Source: Clostridiales bacterium UBA2432
GTDB taxonomy: Bacteria; Bacillota; Clostridia; Lachnospirales; Vallitaleaceae
Assembly (NCBI GenBank): GCA_002342805.1
Contig: DDQW01000003.1
Span: forward strand, 36,137 to 66,631
Direction of reading: 5' to 3'
Length of the DNA stretch: 30,495 nucleotides
Shown here: positions 13,872-23,200 of the stretch, in pieces
Position numbering within the stretch: position 1 is the stretch's first letter
How the letters are laid out: every line of letters starts with the position of its first letter
Made by a program: the position numbers and the translations under genes
The notes under the pieces: generated by a model
Databases searched by the model: none
The model's input: the letters and a program-made list of their open reading frames with translations, nothing else
Told to the model about the DNA's origin: nothing

Positions 13872-16355
13872 ATGTCAAAAAAAGTTCTCATTGTTGGCGG
13901 TGTCGCCGGCGGCGCGTCAACCGCAGCACGTCTAAGACGATTAGACGAATCCATTGAAATCATTTTGTTTGAACGAAGCCCTTATATTTCCTTTGCAAAT
14001 TGCGGACTCCCCTATTATATTGGCGGCACAATCAAAGAGCGGGACTCTCTTCTTGTCCAAACGCCTGAAGCGATGAAGGCCCGATTCAATATTGATATTC
14101 GTGTCGAAAACGAAGTTATCGATATTGATCCGACACAAAAAACTGTTAAAGTCCATGATATAAAAACGTCCACAAAATATGAAGAATCTTATGATTTTCT
14201 TGTCTTATCCCCCGGTTCAACACCAATAAAACCTCCAATTCCGGGCATTGAAAGCACGAATATATTTTCTTTATGGAATATTCCGGATACAGATCGAATC
14301 AAGGATTTTGTTACAAATCATAACGTTAAAACAGCTACGGTTGTCGGTGGTGGGTTTATAGGAATAGAAATGGTTGAAAATCTTCATGATTTAGGTATCG
14401 AGGTGAATCTTGTTGAAATGCTCGATCAAGTCATGGCCCCACTTGATTATGAAATGGCTCAAATTGTTCATAGCCATTTATCTTCACAAGGCGTTCACCT
14501 TTACTTAAGTAATGGCGTTAAAGAATTTAAATACAATCAAGGGATTACCGATGTACATTTGCAAGATGGTACTTGCCTTTCCTCAGATATGGTTATTCTC
14601 AGCATTGGAATCTCACCAAATGGTGAATTAGCAAAATCGGCCGGCTTAACTACTAATCGACGTGGCGGCATCGTTGTTGATGAATATTTAAAAACTTCGG
14701 ATCCGAATATCTATGCTTTAGGTGATGTTATCGAAGTCCTTGACTACATGACCGATGAAAAAACAATGATTCCTCTTGCCGGTCCTGCAAACAAGCAAGG
14801 CCGTATCGTCGCTAATAATATTTGTGGACGAGATAGTATTTATGAAGGTAGCCAAGGAACAAGCGTAGCTAAAATATTCGATCTAACCGTTGCAAATACA
14901 GGCTTAAATGAAAAAACCTTAAATACTATGGGCAAAGAATATGGCAAGGACTATTTCCTCACCATCATTCAACCAAAGTCTCATGCCGGATATTATCCTG
15001 GCGCATTTCCAATGACCTTAAAAGTTATATTTGATCGAGACGGCAAAATTCTAGGTGCACAAAATGTTGGTGTTGAAGGTGTTGAAAAACGAATCGATGT
15101 AATTGCAACCGCCATTCGATTTCATGGTACTATTTATGATCTTCAACGTTTAGAACTTGCTTACGCTCCTCCCTACTCTTCTGCCAAAGACCCTGTGAAC
15201 ATGGCCGGATTTGCAGCCGAAAACATATTAAAAGGCGATCAGGATGTTATTTTATGGAGAGATATTGACACATTAGATGCAGATACTTCACTTATTCTCG
15301 ATGTTCGTGAAGATATCGAAGTCGAACTGGGAAAAATTGACAATGCACGACACATACCTGTCAATGATTTACGCGATCGCCTATCTGAATTGCCAAAAGA
15401 TAAGGATATTATTGTCTATTGCGCCGTTGGAATCCGTGGTTATATCGCGGTAAGAATTCTTCAGCAGGAAGGATATAAAGTCCAAAACCTCATTGGCGGA
15501 TATAATGTTTACAAATATTTCCAGAAAGATTATACAAACCCCAATTGTATCATTGAAGACAAAAAACATGTTTTATCCGAAGACGGAACTCCTGAATCAG
15601 CAATTCCCTCTGTGAAATCAAATGATTTAAGCTCAGCTATTAATCTCGACGCATGTGGCTTACAGTGCCCCGGTCCAATAATGAAGGTAAATCAAAAAAT
15701 CAAAGAACTTAATGAGGGCGATATCATCAAAGTCTCTGCAACAGACTCCGGATTTCCCGTTGACGCAGAAGCTTGGTGCAAAAAAACCGGCAACCGTTTT
15801 ATTAAGAAGGATAAAGAAGGTAAGACCTATGTAACCTATATTCAAAAAGGCGCTTCCCAACCATATACACAAGCCTCCCGAAATTTAAACGGCAGTACAA
15901 TGGTTGTCTTTAGTGGCGATTTAGACAAGGCTATTGCTTCAATGATTATAGCCAACGGTGCTGCTGCTATGGGCAAAGAAGTAACCTTGTTTTTTACTTT
16001 CTGGGGATTGAATATTTTAAGAAAATCCGAAAAACAAAATGTCTCTAAAGGATTTGTTGAAAATATGTTTGGCAAGATGATGCCTCGAGGAGTCAAGAAA
16101 CTGAAACTATCCAAGATGAACATGGGTGGATTAGGAACAAAAATGATGCATGGTGTTATGAAAGCAAAAAATGTCAACACCTTAGACGATTTAATTCAAT
16201 CCGCAATGGATTCCGGCGTTAAATTTGTTGCATGTACCATGTCTATGGATATTATGGGCATTACCAAAGAAGAACTCATTCACGGTGTAGAATATGGTGG
16301 CGTTGCCGCCTATCTAGGGGCAACCGAAGAATCCAATCACAACTTATTTATCTAA
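13872..16355 (+). CDS. CoA-disulfide/persulfide reductase fused to rhodanese, TusA and DsrE2-like domains
   Basis: An 827-aa cytosolic flavoprotein with four modules. Residues 1-440 are a FAD/NAD(P)H disulfide reductase of the CoA-disulfide reductase/Npsr type: the FAD loop GGVAGG is near residue 9, the single redox cysteine is C44 in SFANCGLPYY, and ALGDV binds FAD. Residues about 465-550 are a rhodanese with C517 in CAVGIRG. Residues about 588-660 are TusA-like, C595 and C599 in CGLQCPGP. Residues about 670-827 are DsrE2-like with C788. Together the cysteines suggest a relay: CoA or protein persulfide is reduced and sulfane sulfur is passed rhodanese to TusA to DsrE. AGAGG precedes the ATG. 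It has its own strong promoter. Its last 12 bases overlap the opposite DUF3810 gene. Reaction assignment is by family, not shown here. Confidence 0.93.
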   Translation: MSKKVLIVGGVAGGASTAARLRRLDESIEIILFERSPYISFANCGLPYYIGGTIKERDSLLVQTPEAMKARFNIDIRVENEVIDIDPTQKTVKVHDIKTSTKYEESYDFLVLSPGSTPIKPPIPGIESTNIFSLWNIPDTDRIKDFVTNHNVKTATVVGGGFIGIEMVENLHDLGIEVNLVEMLDQVMAPLDYEMAQIVHSHLSSQGVHLYLSNGVKEFKYNQGITDVHLQDGTCLSSDMVILSIGISPNGELAKSAGLTTNRRGGIVVDEYLKTSDPNIYALGDVIEVLDYMTDEKTMIPLAGPANKQGRIVANNICGRDSIYEGSQGTSVAKIFDLTVANTGLNEKTLNTMGKEYGKDYFLTIIQPKSHAGYYPGAFPMTLKVIFDRDGKILGAQNVGVEGVEKRIDVIATAIRFHGTIYDLQRLELAYAPPYSSAKDPVNMAGFAAENILKGDQDVILWRDIDTLDADTSLILDVREDIEVELGKIDNARHIPVNDLRDRLSELPKDKDIIVYCAVGIRGYIAVRILQQEGYKVQNLIGGYNVYKYFQKDYTNPNCIIEDKKHVLSEDGTPESAIPSVKSNDLSSAINLDACGLQCPGPIMKVNQKIKELNEGDIIKVSATDSGFPVDAEAWCKKTGNRFIKKDKEGKTYVTYIQKGASQPYTQASRNLNGSTMVVFSGDLDKAIASMIIANGAAAMGKEVTLFFTFWGLNILRKSEKQNVSKGFVENMFGKMMPRGVKKLKLSKMNMGGLGTKMMHGVMKAKNVNTLDDLIQSAMDSGVKFVACTMSMDIMGITKEELIHGVEYGGVAAYLGATEESNHNLFI

Positions 16356-17423
16356 GCGATCATTTTTATATGCCAACACCAATAATTTAGTTACATTGGA
16401 ATAATTAAGAATTCCATCCGGTTGATTATTCGCCTTTAAAAACAGATCATTTACCTGATTGTGTACTTTTTCTGTTTTTGGGCGAATATTTTTTTGCCAA
16501 AATTCTGAACGAGCTTGCAAGTCTTCTCGGACATTTTCATCAAGCATTGCATTTAAGCGTTTATACGCTTCAGCATCTGTCTGATATAAGGAGTTCCCAA
16601 CATATGTCATAGCTACTAAATAGGCTGAATATCTAAACAAAGCATCTTCATGGCGGGAGGCTGCTAAAAATCCAACAAAATTGGCGTCATCTTCACTGGC
16701 AAACCCTTGTTGGTGGGCCATTTCGTGACTTGCCACAAAAGGTAAAGATGTTATATGTGGCATGATATTAATGGTCGGTTCACTAAAAACATATAGATAT
16801 ATGCCTGAATATCCACTCTGGCTAAACAAACCGGATATACTAAGAGGTTTGACCCTTGCCCTTCTCGATCTGATAAATTCATATTCATCAGCTAAAATTG
16901 CATAGCCCTCATCTGTTTTCATCATAATATCTTCAAGAGTTAGTAACGCCTCGCCTTGTAGTTGTTCTTTCGTAAAATTTGCTTGTTCAACGAACCATTG
17001 GTAGCTTTCTTCTAAATCCCCTTGTGAAATTTCTTGATTTTCAAAAGCGAAAAGGTCTTCAATGTCCAAACGATAATTATTCATTCCCCATAAGACTAAA
17101 AACAAGGTGACATTGACACTGATAAGCATAAAAAATCGAAGTAAATAGTTAAGCCCCTTTACAAAGTCTCTTTGCAAGCTGAATAAAAGCCATAAAACCA
17201 TAAAACTCAAAAGAAAAATAGCCAATACAAGAAAATATATTTCCGTCAAACTAAAAGGAAAGGGTCTAGAAACAAGGTTTAACACATCTATTAATAATGG
17301 ATATATCTTTCTAGAATATATACCTTCCACCCCTTCCGGCCAACTATGTCCCAGAAGAATTAGTCCAAAACAAATCACAATATTTACACCAATAAACACA
17401 AGTTTTTTCGTCGTTTTTTTCAT
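16344..17423 (-). CDS. DUF3810-like membrane protein with HExxH metal site
   Basis: A 359-aa protein with three N-terminal membrane segments (about 8-25, 52-80 and 90-112), then a large domain probably outside the cell. H233, E234 and H237 form HEMAH, a gluzincin-type zinc motif, followed by the acidic helix FASEDDANFVGF, which could supply the third ligand. This layout is that of the uncharacterised DUF3810 family, suspected membrane-bound metallopeptidases; no substrate is known. AAGGAG lies about 13 bases before the ATG, rather far. The gene is divergent from the 202-aa gene at 17572, and its stop lies 12 bases inside the converging flavoprotein gene. Confidence 0.82.
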   Translation of the reverse strand: MKKTTKKLVFIGVNIVICFGLILLGHSWPEGVEGIYSRKIYPLLIDVLNLVSRPFPFSLTEIYFLVLAIFLLSFMVLWLLFSLQRDFVKGLNYLLRFFMLISVNVTLFLVLWGMNNYRLDIEDLFAFENQEISQGDLEESYQWFVEQANFTKEQLQGEALLTLEDIMMKTDEGYAILADEYEFIRSRRARVKPLSISGLFSQSGYSGIYLYVFSEPTINIMPHITSLPFVASHEMAHQQGFASEDDANFVGFLAASRHEDALFRYSAYLVAMTYVGNSLYQTDAEAYKRLNAMLDENVREDLQARSEFWQKNIRPKTEKVHNQVNDLFLKANNQPDGILNYSNVTKLLVLAYKNDRLDK

Positions 17424-17571
17424 AGGCTGATCAATACTCCTTAATATATTAAAAGAATGTGACTAAACATTTAATAATATCATACATTTATATTAAAATC
17501 CACCAACTTTTTAAATTTCATGTTAAAATATTATTATATACATGTAAATTCATATATGAGGAGGTGTTCCT

Positions 17572-18180
17572 ATGTCATTAAAAATTCTCGTTTACCTCAT
17601 CATTTCAACCCACTTAATCACACTTTTAGGCTATGACTTTGTTGATAGCACCTTAATAAAATATGAATTCATCCAAGAACCGATTCAAGAAGATATTCCT
17701 TTTGAATATATTCTGCCGATTGAAGGAAAAAAAGGTATTGTTGAACTAGAGCTATTGGCTTACTACGACATTACTGCTCAAGTCAAAAGCATTCACGATT
17801 ATTCCGATGATTTCACTTCACAAATATCTCCTAGAGATTTCGCTCTGGCATGGGGAGATGTCAATATGCCTTCAATCGATAACCATGTTAAATACCGCCA
17901 AAATGAGCGCTGGTATTATTTTACTGTGAATTCAAAAGCCTCCGTGAATGCAGAATATGTCGATTACTATACTGCAAACACACATATCATTCCTGCCAAC
18001 GAGACAATTTTAAGCATAGTAAAATCCGTTAACAAAAATGACCGAATTTCCATGCAAGGCTATCTTGTTAACGCTTATTTTTCTAATGGTTATTGGGAAT
18101 CCAGCTTAACTAGATCCGATACCGGTGACGGTTCATGTGAGATCATGTATGTAACGAATATTCAAATTCACTCAGATTAA
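17572..18180 (+). CDS. Unrecognised exported or membrane-anchored protein
   Basis: A 202-aa protein with one hydrophobic N-terminal segment (residues 3-21, ILVYLIISTHLITLLG) and no lipobox cysteine, so a signal anchor or uncleaved export signal. The rest is a polar beta-rich domain with motifs PRDFALAWGDV, a tyrosine cluster ERWYYF, HIIPANE, GYLVNAYF and WESSLTRSDTGDGSCE. I recall comparable DLALGWG, GYLVE and SSLSRDDTG-ACE motifs in conserved unnamed proteins of Proteobacteria, which would make this a widely spread family; that is from memory. AGGAGGTG is a near-ideal ribosome site. It converges on sufU with four bases between the stops. Confidence 0.78.
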   Translation: MSLKILVYLIISTHLITLLGYDFVDSTLIKYEFIQEPIQEDIPFEYILPIEGKKGIVELELLAYYDITAQVKSIHDYSDDFTSQISPRDFALAWGDVNMPSIDNHVKYRQNERWYYFTVNSKASVNAEYVDYYTANTHIIPANETILSIVKSVNKNDRISMQGYLVNAYFSNGYWESSLTRSDTGDGSCEIMYVTNIQIHSD

Positions 18181-18184
18181 TCGC

Positions 18185-18625
18185 CTAATCGTCGGCTTCC
18201 TTTGTCTCTAATACGTGTTTTAGGGTATGCCAAGCAAGTACAGCACACTTAACGCGCGCCGGCATATGTTGAATGTTGGATAAGAGTGTTGCATCCCCTA
18301 GCAATGCTTCCACATCTTCTTGGGCGCGCTCATTTTTAATAAGTTCAAGAAAAGCCTCAACTTTTTCTTGTGCATCCTCGATGGTATTTCCCTTAATTAA
18401 ATCAATCATCATTGATGTTGACGCCATGGATATGGCGCATCCGGAGCCTACAAAAGCAGCTTCTTTTATTTTGCCATTTTCAATATTCAATTCAAGTTCA
18501 ATATCGTCTCCACAGTTTGGATTATGCCCATGTTCATGATGGGTTTTTTCTGCAAGTGGTCCGCGATTTTCACTATTACGACTATGTTCAATAATCAACT
18601 CATTATAAATCATATCAAGACTCAT
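18185..18625 (-). CDS. sufU: SufU, sulfur acceptor/zinc-bound scaffold of the SUF system
   Basis: SufU takes persulfide sulfur from SufS and hands it to the SufBCD scaffold; in Firmicutes it carries zinc. The ligands are visible: C38 and D40 in NPNCGDD, C63 in GSGCAIS and C127 in RVKCAVLAW. The inserted stretch between the second and third cysteines (about residues 85-115) is the SufU type, not IscU. Length 146 aa is normal. The start overlaps the end of sufS by 11 bases, so expression is coupled. It is the last gene of the operon. Confidence 0.96.
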   Translation of the reverse strand: MSLDMIYNELIIEHSRNSENRGPLAEKTHHEHGHNPNCGDDIELELNIENGKIKEAAFVGSGCAISMASTSMMIDLIKGNTIEDAQEKVEAFLELIKNERAQEDVEALLGDATLLSNIQHMPARVKCAVLAWHTLKHVLETKEADD

Positions 18626-19826
18626 AACCTAGCCACCTCCTTACGCTTTTTAAGGCGAGAATCAATGCATCTACATCGTCTCGTGTATTATAAATCGAAA
18701 AACTAATGCGACACGTTCCTGTCAACTCCAAATACTTCATCAAAGGTTGAGCACAATGGTGACCGGCTCGAATCGCTATATTGCTTTGGTCTAAGATGCT
18801 TGCCACATCATGAGGATGAACATCCTTTACCGTAAAAGAAATTATGGGACCATATAAAATAGTCTCCGAATCCTTTAGCGGCTGGACCAAACGAATAAAG
18901 TCAAGCTCACTTAATTGATCCACTGCATATTCACGTAAGGCATCTAAGGTATTATTGTTCTGCACCTGCCGATAAATCATATAGTCGACTGCAGCCCCTA
19001 AGCCGATAACACCATCAATATTGGGGGTGCCTGCTTCAAGTTTATTAGGCAAGCCCGCAAAGGTCGTCTCCTGTTCTGTAACATATTCAATCATGTCGCC
19101 ACCAAAACGTGGTGGCGGCATTGCTTCTAACCATTGACGTTTTCCATAGAGAACACCTATCCCCGTCGGACCAAAACACTTATGTCCGGAAAATGCAAAA
19201 AAATCGATATCAAGTTGACAAACATTTATCTCACGATGGGTAATATATTGTGCTCCGTCACCAACGACAAGCGCTCCAACCGCATGTGCTTTTTGAATAA
19301 TCGTCTCAATGGGTGGAATTAAGCCAACCGCATTCGACATCAAGCTTATGGCAACGATTTGCGTTGTCGTATCAATTTGTTTTAGCGATTCTTCTGAAAA
19401 ATCATATATGTATTCTAGAATCATGCCTTTCTTCTTTGCTAATTGTTGCCATGGAACCAGATTGCTATGATGTTCAAAAATGGAAAGGACAATTTTTTTG
19501 CCCTTTTCAAATCGGTCATCATCCTCGAAAAAATGCATAAGATGATTCATGCTGTCTGTTGTTCCTTGGGTAAAAATAACTTCATTACTTTCCTTGGCCC
19601 CAATCCACTTGGCCACTTTTTTTCGAACCTCTTCATATTTTTCAGTTGCTTCAAAGCTCAATCGATAAGCACCACGATGAATATTCGCGTGGGCATAGCT
19701 GGCATATTGGCTCATTGCATCAATAATGGGTCTAGCTCTTAAGCTTGAGGCCGCTGAATCTAAATAGATCAGTTCCGGATTTTTCTCATAAACCGGAAAA
19801 TCTTCCCGATAATTTGCATTAGGCAT
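18615..19826 (-). CDS. sufS: SufS, group II cysteine desulfurase
   Basis: SufS is a PLP enzyme that strips sulfur from L-cysteine to form a persulfide for SufU. The Schiff-base lysine is K216 in FSGHKCFGP, and the persulfide cysteine is C358 in RAGHHCAQP, the short-loop arrangement of group II enzymes. The N-terminal LDSAASSLRARP and the GGDMIEYV and RISFSIYNT blocks are typical. At 403 aa it has the usual length. AAGAAGG precedes the ATG, which overlaps the sufD stop by eight bases. Confidence 0.97.
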   Translation of the reverse strand: MPNANYREDFPVYEKNPELIYLDSAASSLRARPIIDAMSQYASYAHANIHRGAYRLSFEATEKYEEVRKKVAKWIGAKESNEVIFTQGTTDSMNHLMHFFEDDDRFEKGKKIVLSIFEHHSNLVPWQQLAKKKGMILEYIYDFSEESLKQIDTTTQIVAISLMSNAVGLIPPIETIIQKAHAVGALVVGDGAQYITHREINVCQLDIDFFAFSGHKCFGPTGIGVLYGKRQWLEAMPPPRFGGDMIEYVTEQETTFAGLPNKLEAGTPNIDGVIGLGAAVDYMIYRQVQNNNTLDALREYAVDQLSELDFIRLVQPLKDSETILYGPIISFTVKDVHPHDVASILDQSNIAIRAGHHCAQPLMKYLELTGTCRISFSIYNTRDDVDALILALKSVRRWLGYES

Positions 19827-20961
19827 AGAGCAACCTTCTTTCCAGTTCTAGCTCGACCCGTTCTTGTATGGACGTAATGCCAAGACGATCAATAATCGGC
19901 GAAAAGGAACCGTGAATAACTAGCTTCTTAGCTTCTTTCAAATTAAAGCCTCGACTCATCAAGTAGAATAATTGGTCTTCATCAACTTGTCCTGCACTCG
20001 CAGCATGTTCACCACTCACATCATCTTCATCACACAATAATGCAGGCAAGGCATCCGAACGTACATTTTCATCCAGTAGAAGAACGTATTCCGACTCTTC
20101 TCCTGACGATTTTGTTGATCCACGCTCAAATTTCAAATTCCCTCTGAAGACTTTTCGAGCATGATCAAGTAGGGCACCTTTAGTTTCAATAAGACTCTGG
20201 CTATATCGACCGTAATGGGTTGAATTGTAGCCCAAATCCAATCGTTGATGTCCATTGCCAATATATGCCGTTGCCACTTCACTCTCTGAAGCCTCTCCGA
20301 CAAGATGTGCAGAATAGTCCGAAGCAATGACATTGGCGCCTAAATCAAAAGAAACATATTCAACATGTCCATAGTTACCAATCACAGACACTGTATTTTG
20401 AATGTGATCAATTCCTTTAGCAAATGTTTGCAAAAGGATTATTTTTACACGGGCATTCGCTTCCGCTAATACCCTAATAAGTCCATTGTGATAGCCTATT
20501 TCATCACCAGATGATGTATAATCAAAAACCACGGTAATATTGGCCCCTTCACCGACACATATAAGGTTCTGATCAATAAAACCATTGCCCTTGCCTGCAT
20601 CATAGCGAAGAAAAACAGGTTCTTCAACACTTACATTCTTGGGAACATTTACAATGACCCCTTGATCAAAAAATCCATCTGCTTCTGTGATGTACTTTTC
20701 ATGGGTCCCATATGGATAGGCTTTAAATCTTTCAAGCGTGGACTCATACGGGATATAAAATACTTCATCAATGTCGGCATCTCTTCCTCTAAGCTGATGT
20801 ATACGTACACCTTGATGAATGATCGTCTCATTATATTCGATTTCCAACATTTTTTTATCAAAATTTTCTTGGATCAAATCCTTTTTTTGAAGTTCTCCGA
20901 CCCGTTTCCACTTGGGATATTCAATATCGCTGAAGCGCTCTTTCACTTGCTGTTGTAACAT
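19819..20961 (-). CDS. sufD: SufD, Fe-S scaffold subunit
   Basis: SufD forms a beta-helix heterodimer with SufB in the SufBC2D complex where Fe-S clusters are built. The 380-aa protein has the family pattern: N-terminal helical part (YPKWKRVGELQKKDL), a long run of beta-helix strands (GNYGHVEYVSFDLGANVIASD), and the C-terminal GEHAASAGQVDEDQLFYLMS block, which holds the conserved histidine. It is somewhat shorter than the E. coli protein, as is usual in Clostridia. AGGGGG precedes the ATG. Fifteen bases separate it from sufB. Confidence 0.95.
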   Translation of the reverse strand: MLQQQVKERFSDIEYPKWKRVGELQKKDLIQENFDKKMLEIEYNETIIHQGVRIHQLRGRDADIDEVFYIPYESTLERFKAYPYGTHEKYITEADGFFDQGVIVNVPKNVSVEEPVFLRYDAGKGNGFIDQNLICVGEGANITVVFDYTSSGDEIGYHNGLIRVLAEANARVKIILLQTFAKGIDHIQNTVSVIGNYGHVEYVSFDLGANVIASDYSAHLVGEASESEVATAYIGNGHQRLDLGYNSTHYGRYSQSLIETKGALLDHARKVFRGNLKFERGSTKSSGEESEYVLLLDENVRSDALPALLCDEDDVSGEHAASAGQVDEDQLFYLMSRGFNLKEAKKLVIHGSFSPIIDRLGITSIQERVELELERRLLYA

Positions 20962-20976
20962 AATTATTCCCCCTTT

Positions 20977-22389
20977 CTAACCAATTCCCCCGACAAACTC
21001 TAGATTAATGAGTTGATTCAGTTCAACAGCATATTCAAGCGGTAATTCTTTTGTAATTGGCTCAACAAAACCTCGTACAATCATCGCTTTCGCTTCAATC
21101 TCATCAATCCCACGACTCATCAAATAGAAGATGGCATCATCTGAGATACGTCCGATTTTAGCTTCATGTCCAATATCTATGTTATCATTATTTAATTCAA
21201 TAATCGGTACCGTGTCGGATTTTGATTTCGCATCAAGCATTAATGATTCACAGGATACATTGGACTTGACATGATGGGCATTTTTTCCGACGATAAGTAG
21301 TCCTCTGTAAAAGGCATGACCACCATCTTTGGAAATGGATTTCGTGTTAATATTGGAGGTCGTATAAGGCGCTGCATGAACAACCTTGGATCCGGTGTCT
21401 AAATATTGACCGGATGCAGCAAAAGTAATCCCTGTGAACTCTGCATGAGCTCTCTCGCCTTTTAGAATGCTCATTGGGTATAACATACTCACCTTTGAAC
21501 CAAACGACCCAGAAACCCATTCTATACGTCCGTCTTTTTCGACTTGAGACCTTTTCGTATTTAAGTTATACATATTTCGCGACCAGTTTTCAATAGTTGA
21601 ATAGCGTAAAGTCGCTCCTTCTTTTACAAAAAGTTCAACGCAACCGGCGTGTAGGTTGGTCACATCATATCTTGGCGCACTACACCCTTCGATAAAGTGC
21701 AATTTTGCTCCTTTTTCTACAATGATGAGTGTATGTTCAAATTGACCGGCTCCCGGTGCATTTAAACGAAAATAACTTTGTAAGGGATAATCAACTTCAA
21801 CTCCCGCCGGAACATAGACAAAAGATCCACCTGACCACACAGCCCCATGTAAGGCCGCAAATTTATGGTCATTGGGACGGACCAAGGTCATAAAGTATTG
21901 CTTAACAATATCTTCATGTTCTTTAACTGCTGTTTCCATATCTGTATAGATAACCCCTTGTTTCTTAAGATGATCACGCATACTGTGATAAACAACTTCA
22001 GAATCATATTGGGCGCCTACACCGGCAAGAGATTCTCTCTCAGCTTTAGGGATGCCTAATCGATCAAACGTTTCCTTTATATCTTCGGGAACTTCATCCC
22101 AGCTTTGTTTCATATCTGTGTTCGGACGTACATAGGTCACTATATTTTCCATATCAAGACCACTAAGGTCTGCACCCCAAGTAGGTATTGGACGTTTATT
22201 GTAATAGTCTAAAGATTTAAGACGAAAATCTGTCATCCACTGGGGTTCGTTTTTTTCTTTGGAAATATCCCGAATGATTTCTTCGGTTAATCCCGACTTT
22301 GATTTATATTTTGAACGGTCTTCATTTTTAATATCATAAATCCCGCGTTCAATGTCTTCAACATAGGTTCTTTCAACGGCTTTTTCCAT
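20977..22389 (-). CDS. sufB: SufB, Fe-S scaffold subunit
   Basis: SufB is the core scaffold on which SUF clusters assemble, paired with SufD and driven by SufC. Length 470 aa is standard. Characteristic blocks are VPAGVEVDYPLQ, the cysteine in HFIEGCSAPRYD, AGCVELFVKEGA, WVSGSFGSKVSMLYP, and the C-terminal DIGHEAKIGRISDDAIFYLM. The N-terminal region (WMTDFRLKSLDYYNKRPIPTW) matches the usual SufB start. GGAG lies before ATG 22389. It follows sufC after 14 bases. Confidence 0.97.
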   Translation of the reverse strand: MEKAVERTYVEDIERGIYDIKNEDRSKYKSKSGLTEEIIRDISKEKNEPQWMTDFRLKSLDYYNKRPIPTWGADLSGLDMENIVTYVRPNTDMKQSWDEVPEDIKETFDRLGIPKAERESLAGVGAQYDSEVVYHSMRDHLKKQGVIYTDMETAVKEHEDIVKQYFMTLVRPNDHKFAALHGAVWSGGSFVYVPAGVEVDYPLQSYFRLNAPGAGQFEHTLIIVEKGAKLHFIEGCSAPRYDVTNLHAGCVELFVKEGATLRYSTIENWSRNMYNLNTKRSQVEKDGRIEWVSGSFGSKVSMLYPMSILKGERAHAEFTGITFAASGQYLDTGSKVVHAAPYTTSNINTKSISKDGGHAFYRGLLIVGKNAHHVKSNVSCESLMLDAKSKSDTVPIIELNNDNIDIGHEAKIGRISDDAIFYLMSRGIDEIEAKAMIVRGFVEPITKELPLEYAVELNQLINLEFVGGIG

Positions 22390-22403
22390 TTAAATTCTCC
22401 TTC

Positions 22404-23147
22404 CTAGACAACTGAAGCGACAAAGGACTCAAATCCCTCATTATCGATTCGATCAGCAAGGCTCTTATCACCCGAAGCAACAATATGTCCGTCCACAAGT
22501 ATATGAACATAGTCCGGTTCAATATAGGTTAGCAATTTATTGTAGTGGGTAATGACTAATACACCATTATTTTCGCTCGCAAAACGGTTTACGCCTTCAG
22601 CAACGATTTTTATTGCATCTACGTCAAGTCCGGAATCCGTTTCATCCAATATGGCCAACTTTGGATTTAATGTTAGCATTTGTAAGATTTCATTTTTTTT
22701 CTTTTCTCCACCGGAAAACCCTTCGTTTAAATAGCGAAGCAAGTATCCTTCATCCATATTTAAGCTTTGTAATGATTTTATAAGTTCTCGACGAAATCCA
22801 ATGACGCTTTGCTTTTCTCCGGTAATGGATGTTTTTGCTGTCCTTAAAAAGTTTTCAACGGTCACTCCGGGAATCACTTCCGGATGTTGAAACGACATAA
22901 AAAGCCCAGACTTCGCCCGTTCATCAACTTTTAGTTCAAAAAGATCTTGGCCTAAAAAAGACACATCTCCTTGTGTTACCGTATACTTAGGATGTCCCAT
23001 TAAAGTATAAGCTAATGTTGATTTACCGGCTCCGTTTGGGCCCATAACTACGTGTATTTCACCTGCATTTATTTTTAAGTTTAAGTCTTTTATTATGTTT
23101 TTATCTTCAACCGAAGCATGAAGATGATTTATATTCATTAATTCCAT
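22404..23147 (-). CDS. sufC: SufC, ABC-type ATPase of the SUF complex
   Basis: SufC hydrolyses ATP to open the SufBD dimer during cluster assembly; it is soluble, not a transporter. Walker A is GPNGAGKST at residues 36-44, the signature is FSGGEKKKNEI and Walker B is LAILDETDSGLD. The H-loop histidine is in VITHYN. Length 247 aa is typical. AAAGGA precedes the ATG by about eight bases. It is the first gene of the operon, directly behind the Fur-box promoter. Confidence 0.97.
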   Translation of the reverse strand: MELMNINHLHASVEDKNIIKDLNLKINAGEIHVVMGPNGAGKSTLAYTLMGHPKYTVTQGDVSFLGQDLFELKVDERAKSGLFMSFQHPEVIPGVTVENFLRTAKTSITGEKQSVIGFRRELIKSLQSLNMDEGYLLRYLNEGFSGGEKKKNEILQMLTLNPKLAILDETDSGLDVDAIKIVAEGVNRFASENNGVLVITHYNKLLTYIEPDYVHILVDGHIVASGDKSLADRIDNEGFESFVASVV

Positions 23148-23176
23148 AAAATCAATCCTTTCTCACATATATTAGA

Positions 23177-23191
23177 TAATAATAATTATCA
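23177..23191 (-). promoter_or_regulatory. Fur/PerR-like operator downstream of the suf -10 box
   Basis: Plus-strand reading TAATAATAATTATCA matches TGATAAT-N-ATTATCA at 13 of 14 positions. It lies about ten bases past the -10 box in the transcribed direction, over the expected early transcript. It differs in one base from the box in front of the rubredoxin-like gene. Confidence 0.68.
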
Positions 23192-23200
23192 TTTACTCAA

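Noticed and set aside
15842..16180. 112-codon minus-strand frame inside the persulfide reductase fusion gene
   Set aside because: Lies opposite the conserved DsrE2-like domain with no ribosome site; codon shadow.
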